Below are positions 1-7,200 of a DNA stretch of 15,391 bases, piece by piece. Source of the DNA: Burkholderiaceae bacterium (GTDB taxonomy: Bacteria; Pseudomonadota; Gammaproteobacteria; Burkholderiales; Burkholderiaceae). Every line of letters begins with the position of its first letter. Positions within the stretch are counted from its first letter, which is position 1. The notes under the pieces were generated by a model. That model was not told the DNA's origin. It ran no database searches and saw only the letters and a list, made by a program, of their open reading frames with translations. Made by a program: the position numbers and the translations under genes. Location of the stretch: NCBI GenBank assembly GCA_023253905.1, contig JALREG010000013.1, forward strand, positions 1 to 15,391, read 5' to 3'.

Positions 1-1451
1 CCGCCCAGGACGGTACGAAGCCCCGACAGCAGGGGGTGTTGAATCCAGGTGGTCTGTCCACGAACACGCCGAAGCGGCATGGAGTGAAGCGGTGGTATGG
101 ACATGCGGGTCGATGCGTCACAGAGCACCACCACCGGCGCCTGCGCCAGCACCTGCCCCCGTTCATCTGCGACCTGCCAGTTTGATTCGCCCGGCGCGCG
201 CCGAACCGATGCCACCTCACGGCCACCAAGCCAGGTGAGTGCGTCGGCGGCTTCCTTCAGGAGTGCCGGAATCCGCAGCGTGGCTTGCGCGACCATCGAA
301 CCTGGGATCCAGACGCCGCCCGTTGGGAGGTCGCATCCAGCCAGGTCGCTTGCCTCGCTGGCTGTCACGGTGCGCGCAAACGCCTGTGGAAAATCGAGTG
401 TTGCGAGCGTGCGCTGGTGATGATCGAATGCCCCCGCGCTGTCGGCCAATGCGAGGCGACCCAGCGCAAGAAGTCCTGTCGTCTGGGTCGTATCGCGAAG
501 AAGCAGCGCGGCGCGCGATAAGCGAGCAAGCAGGTTGTCGTCGGGAGACAGGTGGACATGGTCCGCGAGCAGGGGCTGACCGCTACCCTCGCGTGCAGGG
601 AGAGGGTGGCGATCAATCAGCACGACCTGCCATCCGTCCTGCACGAGCCGAGCTGCCATCGTCACGCCCGCGAGCCCAGCGCCAACCACGACTGCTTGAC
701 GCGTCTCCCAACTCGGGGGCGGGGGCGGCGGGGGCCAGGTCTTCCACCGCGGCGCATATCGGGCGTTGATCCGCTCGCGCTTTCCACCGAAACCCGGCAC
801 TCGTTCCACCTCAAAGCCGGCCTGCACCAGACCTTGTCGAACCGCCGCCGCAGCAGTGTAGGTGGCGAGCCGTGCGTCGGGCGCAGCGAGCCGTGCGACC
901 TGCCGTAGCACCGCGTCCTCCCAGGCAGACGGATTGCGTCGCGGTGCGAACCCATCCAGGAAGATCGTATCGGCGCGCAGCCTGAGTCGGGGCAGCATTC
1001 GTGCAGCGTCGCCAAACGCGAGAATGAGCCGAACCCGCCCACCGGCCAGCGTGAGCCGGTGTAGGCCCGGTAGCGCGAACGGCCAGCGTGCGGTGAGCTC
1101 AATCAGTAAGGGCTCCCTGGCGACCCCGTAAGCGTCGTGCGCAGCGATCAGATCGGCGCGGGCGAGCGGGTGCGCTTCGATTGATACAAAGTCAAGCCGA
1201 CCTGAGGGATGCGCATTCAGATGAAAAGCGCGGTAAGCAGTCAGGAGATTGAGTCCCACCCCAAAGCCGATCTCAAGGACGCACGCGCGCTGTGTGCCCG
1301 CCCAGCGTTCCGCCAGCAGGCATCCCCGCGCGAACACTGCTTCGGATTCCGCCATGGCACCGGCCCGGCTGCGATAAACATCACCAAACAAACCGCTGAG
1401 AGGCGCCCCGTTTTCATCAAACTGAAGGGGCGGGTGTTCAAGCTTTGGCAT
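1..1451 (-). CDS. mnmC: MnmC, bifunctional tRNA 5-methylaminomethyl-2-thiouridine biosynthesis protein (C-terminus beyond the window)
   Basis: Cytoplasmic enzyme for the last two steps of mnm5s2U34 synthesis in tRNA. The FAD domain removes the carboxymethyl group and the SAM domain methylates the resulting amine. The ATG at 1451 opens a frame of 483 codons that runs off the left edge; the family is usually about 620-690 residues, so the C-terminal quarter is missing from view. The SAM-dependent methyltransferase half covers about residues 1-235, with the LEIGFGVGLNLL binding loop (59-70) and the family motif FLDGFAPRRNPSAW (164-177). The FAD oxidoreductase half begins at VVVGAGLAG (254-262), followed by the acidic end of beta2 (LID, 278-280). 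A run of seven prolines (240-246) joins the two. A GGAGG lies 14 nt before the start, which is rather far. The gene follows the MFS gene by 30 nt and probably shares its transcript. Identification is firm from the domain order and motifs. Confidence 0.95.
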   Translation of the reverse strand, partial: MPKLEHPPLQFDENGAPLSGLFGDVYRSRAGAMAESEAVFARGCLLAERWAGTQRACVLEIGFGVGLNLLTAYRAFHLNAHPSGRLDFVSIEAHPLARADLIAAHDAYGVAREPLLIELTARWPFALPGLHRLTLAGGRVRLILAFGDAARMLPRLRLRADTIFLDGFAPRRNPSAWEDAVLRQVARLAAPDARLATYTAAAAVRQGLVQAGFEVERVPGFGGKRERINARYAPRWKTWPPPPPPPSWETRQAVVVGAGLAGVTMAARLVQDGWQVVLIDRHPLPAREGSGQPLLADHVHLSPDDNLLARLSRAALLLRDTTQTTGLLALGRLALADSAGAFDHHQRTLATLDFPQAFARTVTASEASDLAGCDLPTGGVWIPGSMVAQATLRIPALLKEAADALTWLGGREVASVRRAPGESNWQVADERGQVLAQAPVVVLCDASTRMSIPPLHSMPLRRVRGQTTWIQHPLLSGLRTVLG

Positions 1452-1481
1452 AGTGAAGCGCGATGCCTCCGGAGCCGATCG

Positions 1482-2729
1482 TTAGCCCACCGGAATGGGC
1501 GCTGCGGCACGCTCCTGCAGAACCCTGGGCACTGGCCGGGTGTTCATAAGCATCTGCGCGATGCCAGCGGTGAGCCCGATGATGACGGCTATCCGCCACG
1601 CCCACTCATAGGAGCCCAAGGTTGAATAGATCAGCCCCCCGCCCCAGGCGCCGAGGAAGGAGCCCGCCTGATGACTGAGAAATGCGACGCCGGTCAGCGT
1701 TGCCACATAACGGATCCCGAACAGATGAATGACCAGTCCATTCATGAGCGGCACCACGCCCAGCCAGATCGCCCCCATCGCGGCGGCAAAGAGCAGCGTG
1801 GAGGTGGGGGTGGGCGGAAACAGGAAATACGCGGTGATCAGCAGCGAGCGAGCAACATAGATCCCCCCCAACAGCAGGTGTCGCGGCAGTCGGTCGCCAA
1901 GCCAGCCGAAGAGGATTGACCCCAGCGCATTGAATAAACCGATCAAGGCGAGCGCGGTCGCGGTGACGCCCGGTTCGATGCCACACAGGTCGAGATACGT
2001 GGGTAAGTGCGTGGTGAGAAAAACCAGCTGCAATCCGCAGACGAAAAATGCAGCCGCCATCACCAGATAGCCACGATGCGAGGTGGCTTCGCGCAATGCC
2101 TCGCCCACTGACTGCTGCATTCCGACCGAGGACGTGCCGCGACTGATCCGGTCTACGCCGCCCGCCATGAAGGCAGCGGGCACCATGACACAGGCGAGCG
2201 CGACGAACGCTGCCATGGCGGTCTGCCAACCCGCTGTGCTGATCAGCCCTTGCGCCAGGGGAGACGTCAACACCAGGCCCAGTGATCCTGCCGCTGAGAC
2301 CGCCCCCATTGCGAAGCTTTGTCGAGCCGGCGAGACCGCGCGCGAGGTGATCGCCATGCTGAGGTTTGAGCCGGTACAGGCAAGCGCCACGCCGATGAGT
2401 ACGCCGATGCCGAGCGTGAGCAACACCGGCGACGTTGCGAAGATGCTGATCAGGAGCCCAAGCGCATAGCAAAGCGCACCGCCTGAGGCCACCCAGCGGG
2501 CGCCAAAGCGATCGACCAATGCGCCGGTGAATGGCTGCGAAAAGCCCCACACCATGTTCTGAATGGCCACCGCCAGCGAAAAATCGGCGGTGGTGATCCC
2601 GATGGTTCGAATCATTTCGGGCTGGAACAGACCGAGACTCTGTCGCATACCGAGCGCGAGCGTGAGCATGGTGGCCGCGCCGATCAGAATGGCTGTCTGG
2701 GCGCGAGGCGCGAGCGATTGGGTTCGCAT
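1482..2729 (-). CDS. MFS transporter, 12-TM, substrate unknown
   Basis: Inner-membrane secondary transporter of the major facilitator superfamily, 415 residues from the ATG at 2729. Two blocks of about six hydrophobic segments are separated by a hydrophilic central loop (about GGVDRISRGTSSVGMQQSVGEA). The loop between TM2 and TM3 carries the MFS signature GALVDRFGARW, and GWLGDRLPRH is its counterpart in the second half. The stretch GMRQSLGLFQPEM near TM1 and the FSLAVAIQNMVWGFSQP segment resemble monocarboxylate/oxalate-formate-like MFS proteins common in Burkholderiales; that assignment is inference and no substrate can be named. A GTG 33 nt upstream is an alternative start, but it would lie 8 nt from the divergent DUF3108 start. 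mnmC follows 30 nt downstream. The next frame is also open for 426 codons but is a shadow. Confidence 0.88.
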   Translation of the reverse strand: MRTQSLAPRAQTAILIGAATMLTLALGMRQSLGLFQPEMIRTIGITTADFSLAVAIQNMVWGFSQPFTGALVDRFGARWVASGGALCYALGLLISIFATSPVLLTLGIGVLIGVALACTGSNLSMAITSRAVSPARQSFAMGAVSAAGSLGLVLTSPLAQGLISTAGWQTAMAAFVALACVMVPAAFMAGGVDRISRGTSSVGMQQSVGEALREATSHRGYLVMAAAFFVCGLQLVFLTTHLPTYLDLCGIEPGVTATALALIGLFNALGSILFGWLGDRLPRHLLLGGIYVARSLLITAYFLFPPTPTSTLLFAAAMGAIWLGVVPLMNGLVIHLFGIRYVATLTGVAFLSHQAGSFLGAWGGGLIYSTLGSYEWAWRIAVIIGLTAGIAQMLMNTRPVPRVLQERAAAPIPVG

Positions 2730-2736
2730 GGCGCAA

Positions 2737-2763
2737 AGTGTACCCCTGCTGTTCGAATACACT
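2737..2763. promoter_or_regulatory. Back-to-back -10-like TACACT hexamers between divergent genes
   Basis: TACACT occurs on the minus strand at 2742-2737 and on the plus strand at 2758-2763. Each ends six bases before a point 0-1 nt from a start codon: ATG 2729 of the MFS gene and GTG 2770 of the DUF3108 gene. Each matches TATAAT at 4 of 6 positions. No convincing -35 boxes are seen, so this is tentative. It would imply leaderless transcripts in both directions. Confidence 0.3.
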
Positions 2764-2769
2764 CAGACT

Positions 2770-4038
2770 GTGACTGCGAATGCCAAACCAGCTCGCGGCT
2801 TTGCCGCCGTACTTGCGGGCGTTGCAACGGTGGCGTTGCATGCGCTTTTTGTGGGCTGGGTGATCCAGGCGGCTGGCCCGCAGCAATCTTTGCCAGCGCC
2901 GTCGCCGATTCGAATCGAAGTACTTCCCGGTCCCGCAATCCGCGCTGAACCAGTCACCCAGGCCCAGCCTCCGGCGCCGCGCCGGAATGAAACCGTTTCA
3001 GAGGTTCAAAGCCCGAGGGCGCTGCCAGCGCCACCGGCTACGTCGAGCGCTCCGGGTTCGGTTCGCGCGACTTCGGATACCCATGCTGTGCCGCCGCCGA
3101 CCTCGCTGGCCCATCCGCCTGTCACCCTGAGCAGCCCAGTGGCGGCGGTGGAGGCCGACGAATTCAGCCCTGCACCGTCCCCCGTGGTCGAATCTGAATC
3201 CGCCGACGATCACGCAAAACTGCAAGCCGCAGCCGAACTGAGTGCGCCTGCCGATCGCGCGAACCCACCCGCCACCGATGCGATCGAGCCAGCCGAGCCA
3301 GCCGGACATGCGCCGACGCCAGCCGCCGACCCGTCGATGATGGCCCAGGGATCCGATCGTGCCACCACCCAGCGCAGGCTGCCCGCCTCCGCCCAGGGGC
3401 GCTGGCGCTATCAGGTCTTTTACGGTGACTACGTTGCGAATAATCAGGTGGCTACGCTTGACTATGTGCTGAACATTCAGGGTGAACGGTACCGCCTGCA
3501 CACAGAAGGACAGGCAGTGGGGCTTCTGTCTCTCTTTTATCGAGGGCTTTTCACGCAGGTGAGCGAGGGTAGCTTCACTGCCGAAGGCTTTCGCAGCGAA
3601 CGCTATGAGGAGCGCCGCGGCGATCGCGCACCCCGCATCGTTCGAATTGAATCAAAAAACGATACCCGCGTGGTGACGTTTGAAGATGGCCGAAGCGAGA
3701 TCACATCGTCCCTGGCGCAGGACCGGTTGTCTCTCGCGGCGCAACTGGCGTGGGTTGCAGCACAACGGTCCGATGGCCTTCGCGACAAAGAATTGACGAT
3801 TCCGCTTGTCGGAGTTTCGTCAGTTCGGCTGCTACGTTTCCAGGTGAGCCCCGCTCAAAATCTGGAACTCGCGGGAGGTGTCCGGCGGCTGACCCGTCTT
3901 CGATCAGAGGACGGGGACGGAGAACGCTCAGGAAGCGTTGAAATCTGGCTCTCCGAGTCGGGTGACCTGATGCCAATCCGGATTCGTCTTGAGGATCGAA
4001 ACGGCCATGTCCTGGATCAATTGATCGGAAGCGATTGA
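2770..4038 (+). CDS. DUF3108 domain protein with TonB-like membrane anchor and Pro-rich linker
   Basis: Envelope protein of unknown function, 422 residues from the GTG at 2770. The N-terminus is like TonB in layout: a short positive leader, one hydrophobic segment (about 10-35), then a long low-complexity region rich in Pro, Ala, Ser and Glu (about 40-205), which could span the periplasm. The C-terminal part (about 207-422) is a DUF3108 domain, recognisable from WRYQVFYGDY, the middle LLSLFYRGLFTQVSEG stretch and the SLAQDRLSLAAQLAWV helix. No catalytic residues are known for the family. The start is uncertain: an ATG at 2728 is in frame and would add 14 residues, but it overlaps the start of the divergent MFS gene. 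I prefer GTG 2770 because the hydrophobic segment then follows a normal-length leader. It is convergent with fahA, with 21 nt between the stop codons and no clear terminator. Confidence 0.8.
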   Translation: MTANAKPARGFAAVLAGVATVALHALFVGWVIQAAGPQQSLPAPSPIRIEVLPGPAIRAEPVTQAQPPAPRRNETVSEVQSPRALPAPPATSSAPGSVRATSDTHAVPPPTSLAHPPVTLSSPVAAVEADEFSPAPSPVVESESADDHAKLQAAAELSAPADRANPPATDAIEPAEPAGHAPTPAADPSMMAQGSDRATTQRRLPASAQGRWRYQVFYGDYVANNQVATLDYVLNIQGERYRLHTEGQAVGLLSLFYRGLFTQVSEGSFTAEGFRSERYEERRGDRAPRIVRIESKNDTRVVTFEDGRSEITSSLAQDRLSLAAQLAWVAAQRSDGLRDKELTIPLVGVSSVRLLRFQVSPAQNLELAGGVRRLTRLRSEDGDGERSGSVEIWLSESGDLMPIRIRLEDRNGHVLDQLIGSD

Positions 4039-4059
4039 GCCAGGACGTGTTTCCGGAGT

Positions 4060-5370
4060 CTAGCCCCGAGCCGGCAGCACGGTGCCTGCGCAGTCACCGA
4101 ACCCAATGCTCCGGAATCCTGTTCGCTCGGCACGTGCGCGAAGAATCACGGTATCGCCATCAGCGAGAAAGGTTCGCTCCTCGCCGCCCGGCAGGGTGAT
4201 GGGCCGCTTGCCGCCCTGTGTCAGTTCAATCAGGGCACCGGATTCGCCAGGGCCGGGCCCAGACTGCGTGCCACTGCCAATCAGGTCGCCTGAGCAGAGG
4301 TTGCAGCCATTGATTGTGTGATGCGCGATCATCTGCGCAACGGTCCAGTAGTTGTGTCGAAAATTGGTTGTCGATAGTCGATGCGCAGGCTTTCCCTCGC
4401 GGGCCATGGCAGCGGTGTGCAGCCAGGCTTCTAGACCGATATCGATCGCGCCGCGTTCGCGGTTCAGCGTGGACTCGAGATAGGGAACGGGCTGCGGGTC
4501 GTCTGACTCGCGGTGCCATGGCGACAGGAAAGGCTCAAGCGCCTCCATCGTCACGACCCAGGGTGACACGGTGGTCGCGAAATTCTTGCTCAGTAGCGGC
4601 CCGAGCGGCTGGTACTCCCAGGCTTGAATGTCGCGCGCCGACCAGTCGTTCAGCAGCCCAAGGCCAAATACATGCTGGCTCGCGTGGTCCAGGCCAATCG
4701 GCTCGCCCAGCGGATTGCCGGTACCAATCCAGATGGCGAGCTCGAGTTCATAGTCGAGACGGCGGGTAGCCGTGACGATGGGCGTAGATTCGCCGGCCGG
4801 CATGACCTGCCCTTTGGGGCGCAGAAACCGCTGACCGCTCACGCCGATCGACGACACCCGCGCGTGATAACCGCAGGGTAGCCACTTAAAGTTGGGCATT
4901 AGCGGATTGTCGGGACGGAATAGGCGACCAACGTTAAGCGCGTGGTCAAGCGACGTGTACATGTCAGTGAAGTCGCCAATTTGCGCGGGTACCGCGAACT
5001 CCACCTCAATGGTCGGAACCAGTGAAGGCGCGAGATGCGCCTGGTGAGGCGACCCTTGACGCAGGCCCTGTGAGAGCGCCCGACGGAGCGCGCTCCAGTG
5101 GCCCGGCCCGAGTGCCATCAGCCGGTTGAGGGAAGGGCTGTCGCAGGCAGCGCCAGCCTCGCGAGCGATTGCGCTGAGATCGGTCAGCCCGAGCAGGCTG
5201 ACAACCGGAAGGATCTGCTCACCAATCGCGACACCAATCTGATGGTCGTCACGCGAGCCCTTCCTGCGAAAGGCGGCGTAGGGAAGATTCTGAATGGGGA
5301 ATTCACACTCAGCATCATTGGCTGAGTCTACCCAGCTGCGAAGGGAAGCCTGGTGCGTATCGTTCAGCAT
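4060..5370 (-). CDS. fahA: Fumarylacetoacetase (fumarylacetoacetate hydrolase)
   Basis: Cleaves fumarylacetoacetate to fumarate and acetoacetate (EC 3.7.1.2), the last step of tyrosine/homogentisate breakdown. The protein has 436 residues, close to the usual 420-440. The N-terminal barrel is followed by the FAH core. Residues matching the mouse enzyme are visible: metal ligands D136 (in DFTDMYTS), E208 and E210 (in DYELELA) and D242 (in LLNDWSARD), the catalytic H143 (in SLDHALNVG) and active-site K262 (in LLSKNFATT). The LPCGYHARVSSIGVSG motif (164-179) and the SGDLIGSGTQSGP turn near the C-terminus also fit. It lies 12 nt downstream of the cytochrome c gene on the same strand, so the two are probably co-transcribed. 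The usual partner hmgA (homogentisate dioxygenase) is not in the window. Identification is very firm. Confidence 0.97.
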   Translation of the reverse strand: MLNDTHQASLRSWVDSANDAECEFPIQNLPYAAFRRKGSRDDHQIGVAIGEQILPVVSLLGLTDLSAIAREAGAACDSPSLNRLMALGPGHWSALRRALSQGLRQGSPHQAHLAPSLVPTIEVEFAVPAQIGDFTDMYTSLDHALNVGRLFRPDNPLMPNFKWLPCGYHARVSSIGVSGQRFLRPKGQVMPAGESTPIVTATRRLDYELELAIWIGTGNPLGEPIGLDHASQHVFGLGLLNDWSARDIQAWEYQPLGPLLSKNFATTVSPWVVTMEALEPFLSPWHRESDDPQPVPYLESTLNRERGAIDIGLEAWLHTAAMAREGKPAHRLSTTNFRHNYWTVAQMIAHHTINGCNLCSGDLIGSGTQSGPGPGESGALIELTQGGKRPITLPGGEERTFLADGDTVILRARAERTGFRSIGFGDCAGTVLPARG

Positions 5371-5382
5371 GATGGTCGGGGC

Positions 5383-5787
5383 CTATTTGAACCGGTAGAA
5401 GTCGCGATTGAGCACGGCCGCGACCGCCGTTACCTCCTCGGGGAACAGTTGTAACTTGAGCTCGGTGTTGCACTGTTCAACCATTCCGCGAAGGAATCCT
5501 GCTGTGTTGATTCTGCCCTGGGGACGATAGATCGACGTGCCATCGCCGCCAAACTTCTGGATGTGACAGGCGGCGCAGCGGTTTTCAGCGATGAGCTTTT
5601 CACCAAGCGCGATATCGGCGTCACGAAAAATCGAAGCGTCGTGCTGGGCGGTTGCCAAACCCGACGCGAGGAACAATCCCACGGCGAGAAGCGGACTTAA
5701 CCTTCGCGCCTGCGCCTTTCGATCGGGCCGGCTCGATCGGAATGTCACTGAGGCGGGCGGGGTCACCCCTTTTTGCCAATCGCGCAT
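5383..5787 (-). CDS. Small exported monohaem cytochrome c
   Basis: A periplasmic c-type cytochrome of 134 residues. I chose the ATG at 5787 because GGAG lies 6 nt upstream; a TTG at 5805 would add 6 residues. The N-terminus is long for a signal peptide: about 29 polar and basic residues, then the hydrophobic stretch LSPLLAVGLFLASGLATA (30-47), with likely cleavage near residue 47-48. The single haem site is CAACH (71-75). The rest is short, ending in YRFK. Axial ligation is unclear: the only later methionine is M102, in GMVEQC, next to a third cysteine (C106). Burkholderiales carry similar small cytochromes of unknown role. Its position 12 nt before fahA suggests co-transcription, but no functional link is established. 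Haem attachment is firm, electron partner unknown. Confidence 0.85.
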   Translation of the reverse strand: MRDWQKGVTPPASVTFRSSRPDRKAQARRLSPLLAVGLFLASGLATAQHDASIFRDADIALGEKLIAENRCAACHIQKFGGDGTSIYRPQGRINTAGFLRGMVEQCNTELKLQLFPEEVTAVAAVLNRDFYRFK

Positions 5788-5816
5788 GGCATGCTCCAAA
5801 GTCAATCAACGCTTCT

Positions 5817-5843
5817 ATTGTAAGAGGCTGTAAGCACTGTAAG
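5817..5843. promoter_or_regulatory. Divergent control region: minus-strand -10 TACAAT and three TGTAAG repeats
   Basis: On the minus strand TACAAT (5822-5817, 5 of 6 to TATAAT) lies about 30 nt before the cytochrome start and would give a short leader containing the GGAG ribosome site. On the plus strand TGTAAG occurs three times, at 5819-5824, 5829-5834 and 5838-5843, at steps of 10 and 9 bases (about one helical turn). The first copy overlaps the -10. This could be an operator or chance; no -35 with proper spacing is obvious. Confidence 0.35.
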
Positions 5844-5863
5844 TCGGGTGACGGGCGCACGCT

Positions 5864-5890
5864 TTGAGGGACGGGCGGGTTTGCTACAGT
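5864..5890 (+). promoter_or_regulatory. Possible promoter for the WYWC protein gene
   Basis: TTGAGG at 5864-5869 and TACAGT at 5885-5890 each match the sigma70 boxes at 4 of 6 positions, with a 15-base spacer that is shorter than ideal. It would start transcription about 25 nt before the ATG at 5922. A guess from position and sequence only. Confidence 0.25.
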
Positions 5891-5921
5891 TCCGTTTGCC
5901 TCGGCCCCTTCAGAGAACTCC

Positions 5922-6443
5922 ATGACTCATTGGCTTTACGTGACCGGTCGTACGTGCGTCGGCGCGGTGATTCTCGCCCTCGCTGTCTTCGCTCACGCCG
6001 CCGACCGCCATGACCACCGCACCCGTGCCGCAGCCCCTCCTGCTCCGCGCGCCCTCACGAGCCCGGCGCGCCCCCACCCACTGCCCTCTGTCGTGTCGGT
6101 CCCCCAGCCGAAATTCGCGCCTGCTGTTCACGGTCCTGGCCCCTATCGGCGCGCCCACGGTCCGTCGGTACGCGTCTGGGTAGGCCACCCGCCGGTGTAC
6201 TACGCGCCAAGCCCCTACTGGGCGTATCCGCCCTACGTTTATCGTCCGGCGCCGCCGGTGGTTGTGGTTCCAGCAGCGCCTCCGCCCGTCTACGTTGAAA
6301 GGGGTAGCGCGCCGGTACCAGTAGAAATGCCGAGGGCAGGGTATTGGTACTGGTGCGAGAGTCGTGCCGCCTATCATCCCGGCGCGCCCGACTGTCCAGA
6401 AGGGTGGATTGCCGTATCACCGCAGCCGTCTAGCACTCAGTAG
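5922..6443 (+). CDS. Secreted Pro/Tyr-rich protein with C-terminal WYWC...C..GW motif
   Basis: Function unknown; 173 residues. Residues 1-26 form a signal peptide ending AHA, so the protein is exported. The mature part is rich in Pro, Tyr and Val, with the aromatic stretch YYAPSPYWAYPPYVY (93-107), then a Pro/Val run. The C-terminus holds a compact motif: GYWYWC (140-145), a tyrosine-histidine-proline segment, C158 and EGWIAV (160-165). The two cysteines (C145, C158) could form a disulphide in the periplasm. The same kind of ending (WYYC ... YYP ... C ... GW) recurs in proteobacterial proteins that I remember being encoded beside glycine-zipper lipoproteins, as here. An AGAGA about 5 nt before the ATG serves as a modest ribosome site. 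The next gene on this strand starts 75 nt downstream. Confidence 0.8.
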   Translation: MTHWLYVTGRTCVGAVILALAVFAHAADRHDHRTRAAAPPAPRALTSPARPHPLPSVVSVPQPKFAPAVHGPGPYRRAHGPSVRVWVGHPPVYYAPSPYWAYPPYVYRPAPPVVVVPAAPPPVYVERGSAPVPVEMPRAGYWYWCESRAAYHPGAPDCPEGWIAVSPQPSSTQ

Positions 6444-6518
6444 TGTCGGATCCGCCGGTACCGTCTCTTCAGCCGGTCACTGCCGCACGCCGACACACAC
6501 TTACCCCGGAGCCTGTCC

Positions 6519-7088
6519 ATGCAAACGACTAAACCCGCAACTCGATCCCGTTATCGGTGGCTTCGGTGGCCAGCCCTGACCGCGACCGTGTTCGCGCTCG
6601 GCGCCTGCGCCACGGCACCGACCGGGCCATCCATGCTGGTGCTTCCCGGAAGCGGGAAGAGCTTTGACACCTTCCGGTTTGACGATTTTGAATGCCGCAA
6701 CTTCGCAACGGCTCAGGCCAACACACAAGGCGCCGACCAGGCCCGCCAGGACAGCCTGGTTCGCGGTGCAGCGTTAGGGACGGTCGTGGGCGCAATTGCG
6801 GGCGCTGCGATCGACGGATCGCGTGGCGCGGGGGTGGGTGCCGGCACCGGATTGCTGATTGGTACCGCTTCCGGCGCGTCAAGTGGCGCAGGTGATTCGT
6901 TCTCTGTCCAGCGCCGCTACGACCACGCCTACGTTCAGTGCATGTACGCCAAGGGGCACCGCGTTCCGGTCGATGGTCGGCTGAGTGAGCGGGGCGGGCA
7001 GCGCCCGGCCTCTGCTTCGCCGTCCGTAACACCTCCGCCACCGCCGGCGGGTTTGCCGCCTGCCCCGCCTTCCGGTGTGGTCCGATAG
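6519..7088 (+). CDS. Glycine-zipper outer-membrane-type lipoprotein
   Basis: A predicted lipoprotein of 189 residues. The signal peptide ends in the lipobox ALGAC, with C30 as the lipidated cysteine; the next residues are Ala-Thr, so there is no Asp inner-membrane retention signal. A soluble part with C59 follows, then a glycine zipper (about 83-124) with GxxxG-spaced small residues that could pack as a membrane hairpin or oligomer. After it comes QRRYDHAYVQCMYAKGHRVP (131-150), a conserved ending in this family, and a Pro-rich tail. GGAG sits 7 nt before the ATG at 6519. Such proteins are linked to envelope structure but no activity is known. Probably paired with the WYWC protein upstream. 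The following hairpins probably end its transcript. Confidence 0.85.
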   Translation: MQTTKPATRSRYRWLRWPALTATVFALGACATAPTGPSMLVLPGSGKSFDTFRFDDFECRNFATAQANTQGADQARQDSLVRGAALGTVVGAIAGAAIDGSRGAGVGAGTGLLIGTASGASSGAGDSFSVQRRYDHAYVQCMYAKGHRVPVDGRLSERGGQRPASASPSVTPPPPPAGLPPAPPSGVVR

Positions 7089-7105
7089 TCCGAGACACCC
7101 CTCAG

Positions 7106-7130
7106 GCCGCGTTTGCGGCGTTCTTCGTTT
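7106..7130 (+). terminator. Probable rho-independent terminator after the glycine-zipper gene
   Basis: GCCGC (7106-7110), loop GTTT, GCGGC (7115-7119), then the T-rich TTCTTCGTTT (7121-7130). The stem is only 5 bp but pure GC, and it sits 17 nt after the stop codon. Confidence 0.5.
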
Positions 7131-7157
7131 CCGGCTAGCGTAACGGGCTGTCTGTAC

Positions 7158-7187
7158 AGCCGGCGCCGGTCGGCTTTTGTTTTGTTT
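7158..7187 (+). terminator. Second hairpin with T-rich tail, just before the MliC-like gene
   Basis: AGCCG (7158-7162) pairs with CGGCT (7171-7175) around an 8-nt GC-rich loop, followed by TTTTGTTTTGTTT-like sequence to 7187. It may be a back-up terminator for the upstream gene, or an attenuator in the leader of the gene starting at 7201. Confidence 0.45.
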
Positions 7188-7200
7188 ATGGGGTGTTCAC

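Noticed and set aside
2563..2769. A longer N-terminus for the DUF3108 protein starting at 2563.
   Set aside because: It would overlap the divergent MFS coding region by about 167 nt, and the added residues show no domain; the signal/anchor segment starts properly after 2770.
1606..2886. A 426-codon open frame on the minus strand overlapping the MFS gene.
   Set aside because: It is rich in His, Arg and Gly with no membrane segments or known motifs; it is the shifted frame of the MFS gene, a common effect in GC-rich DNA.
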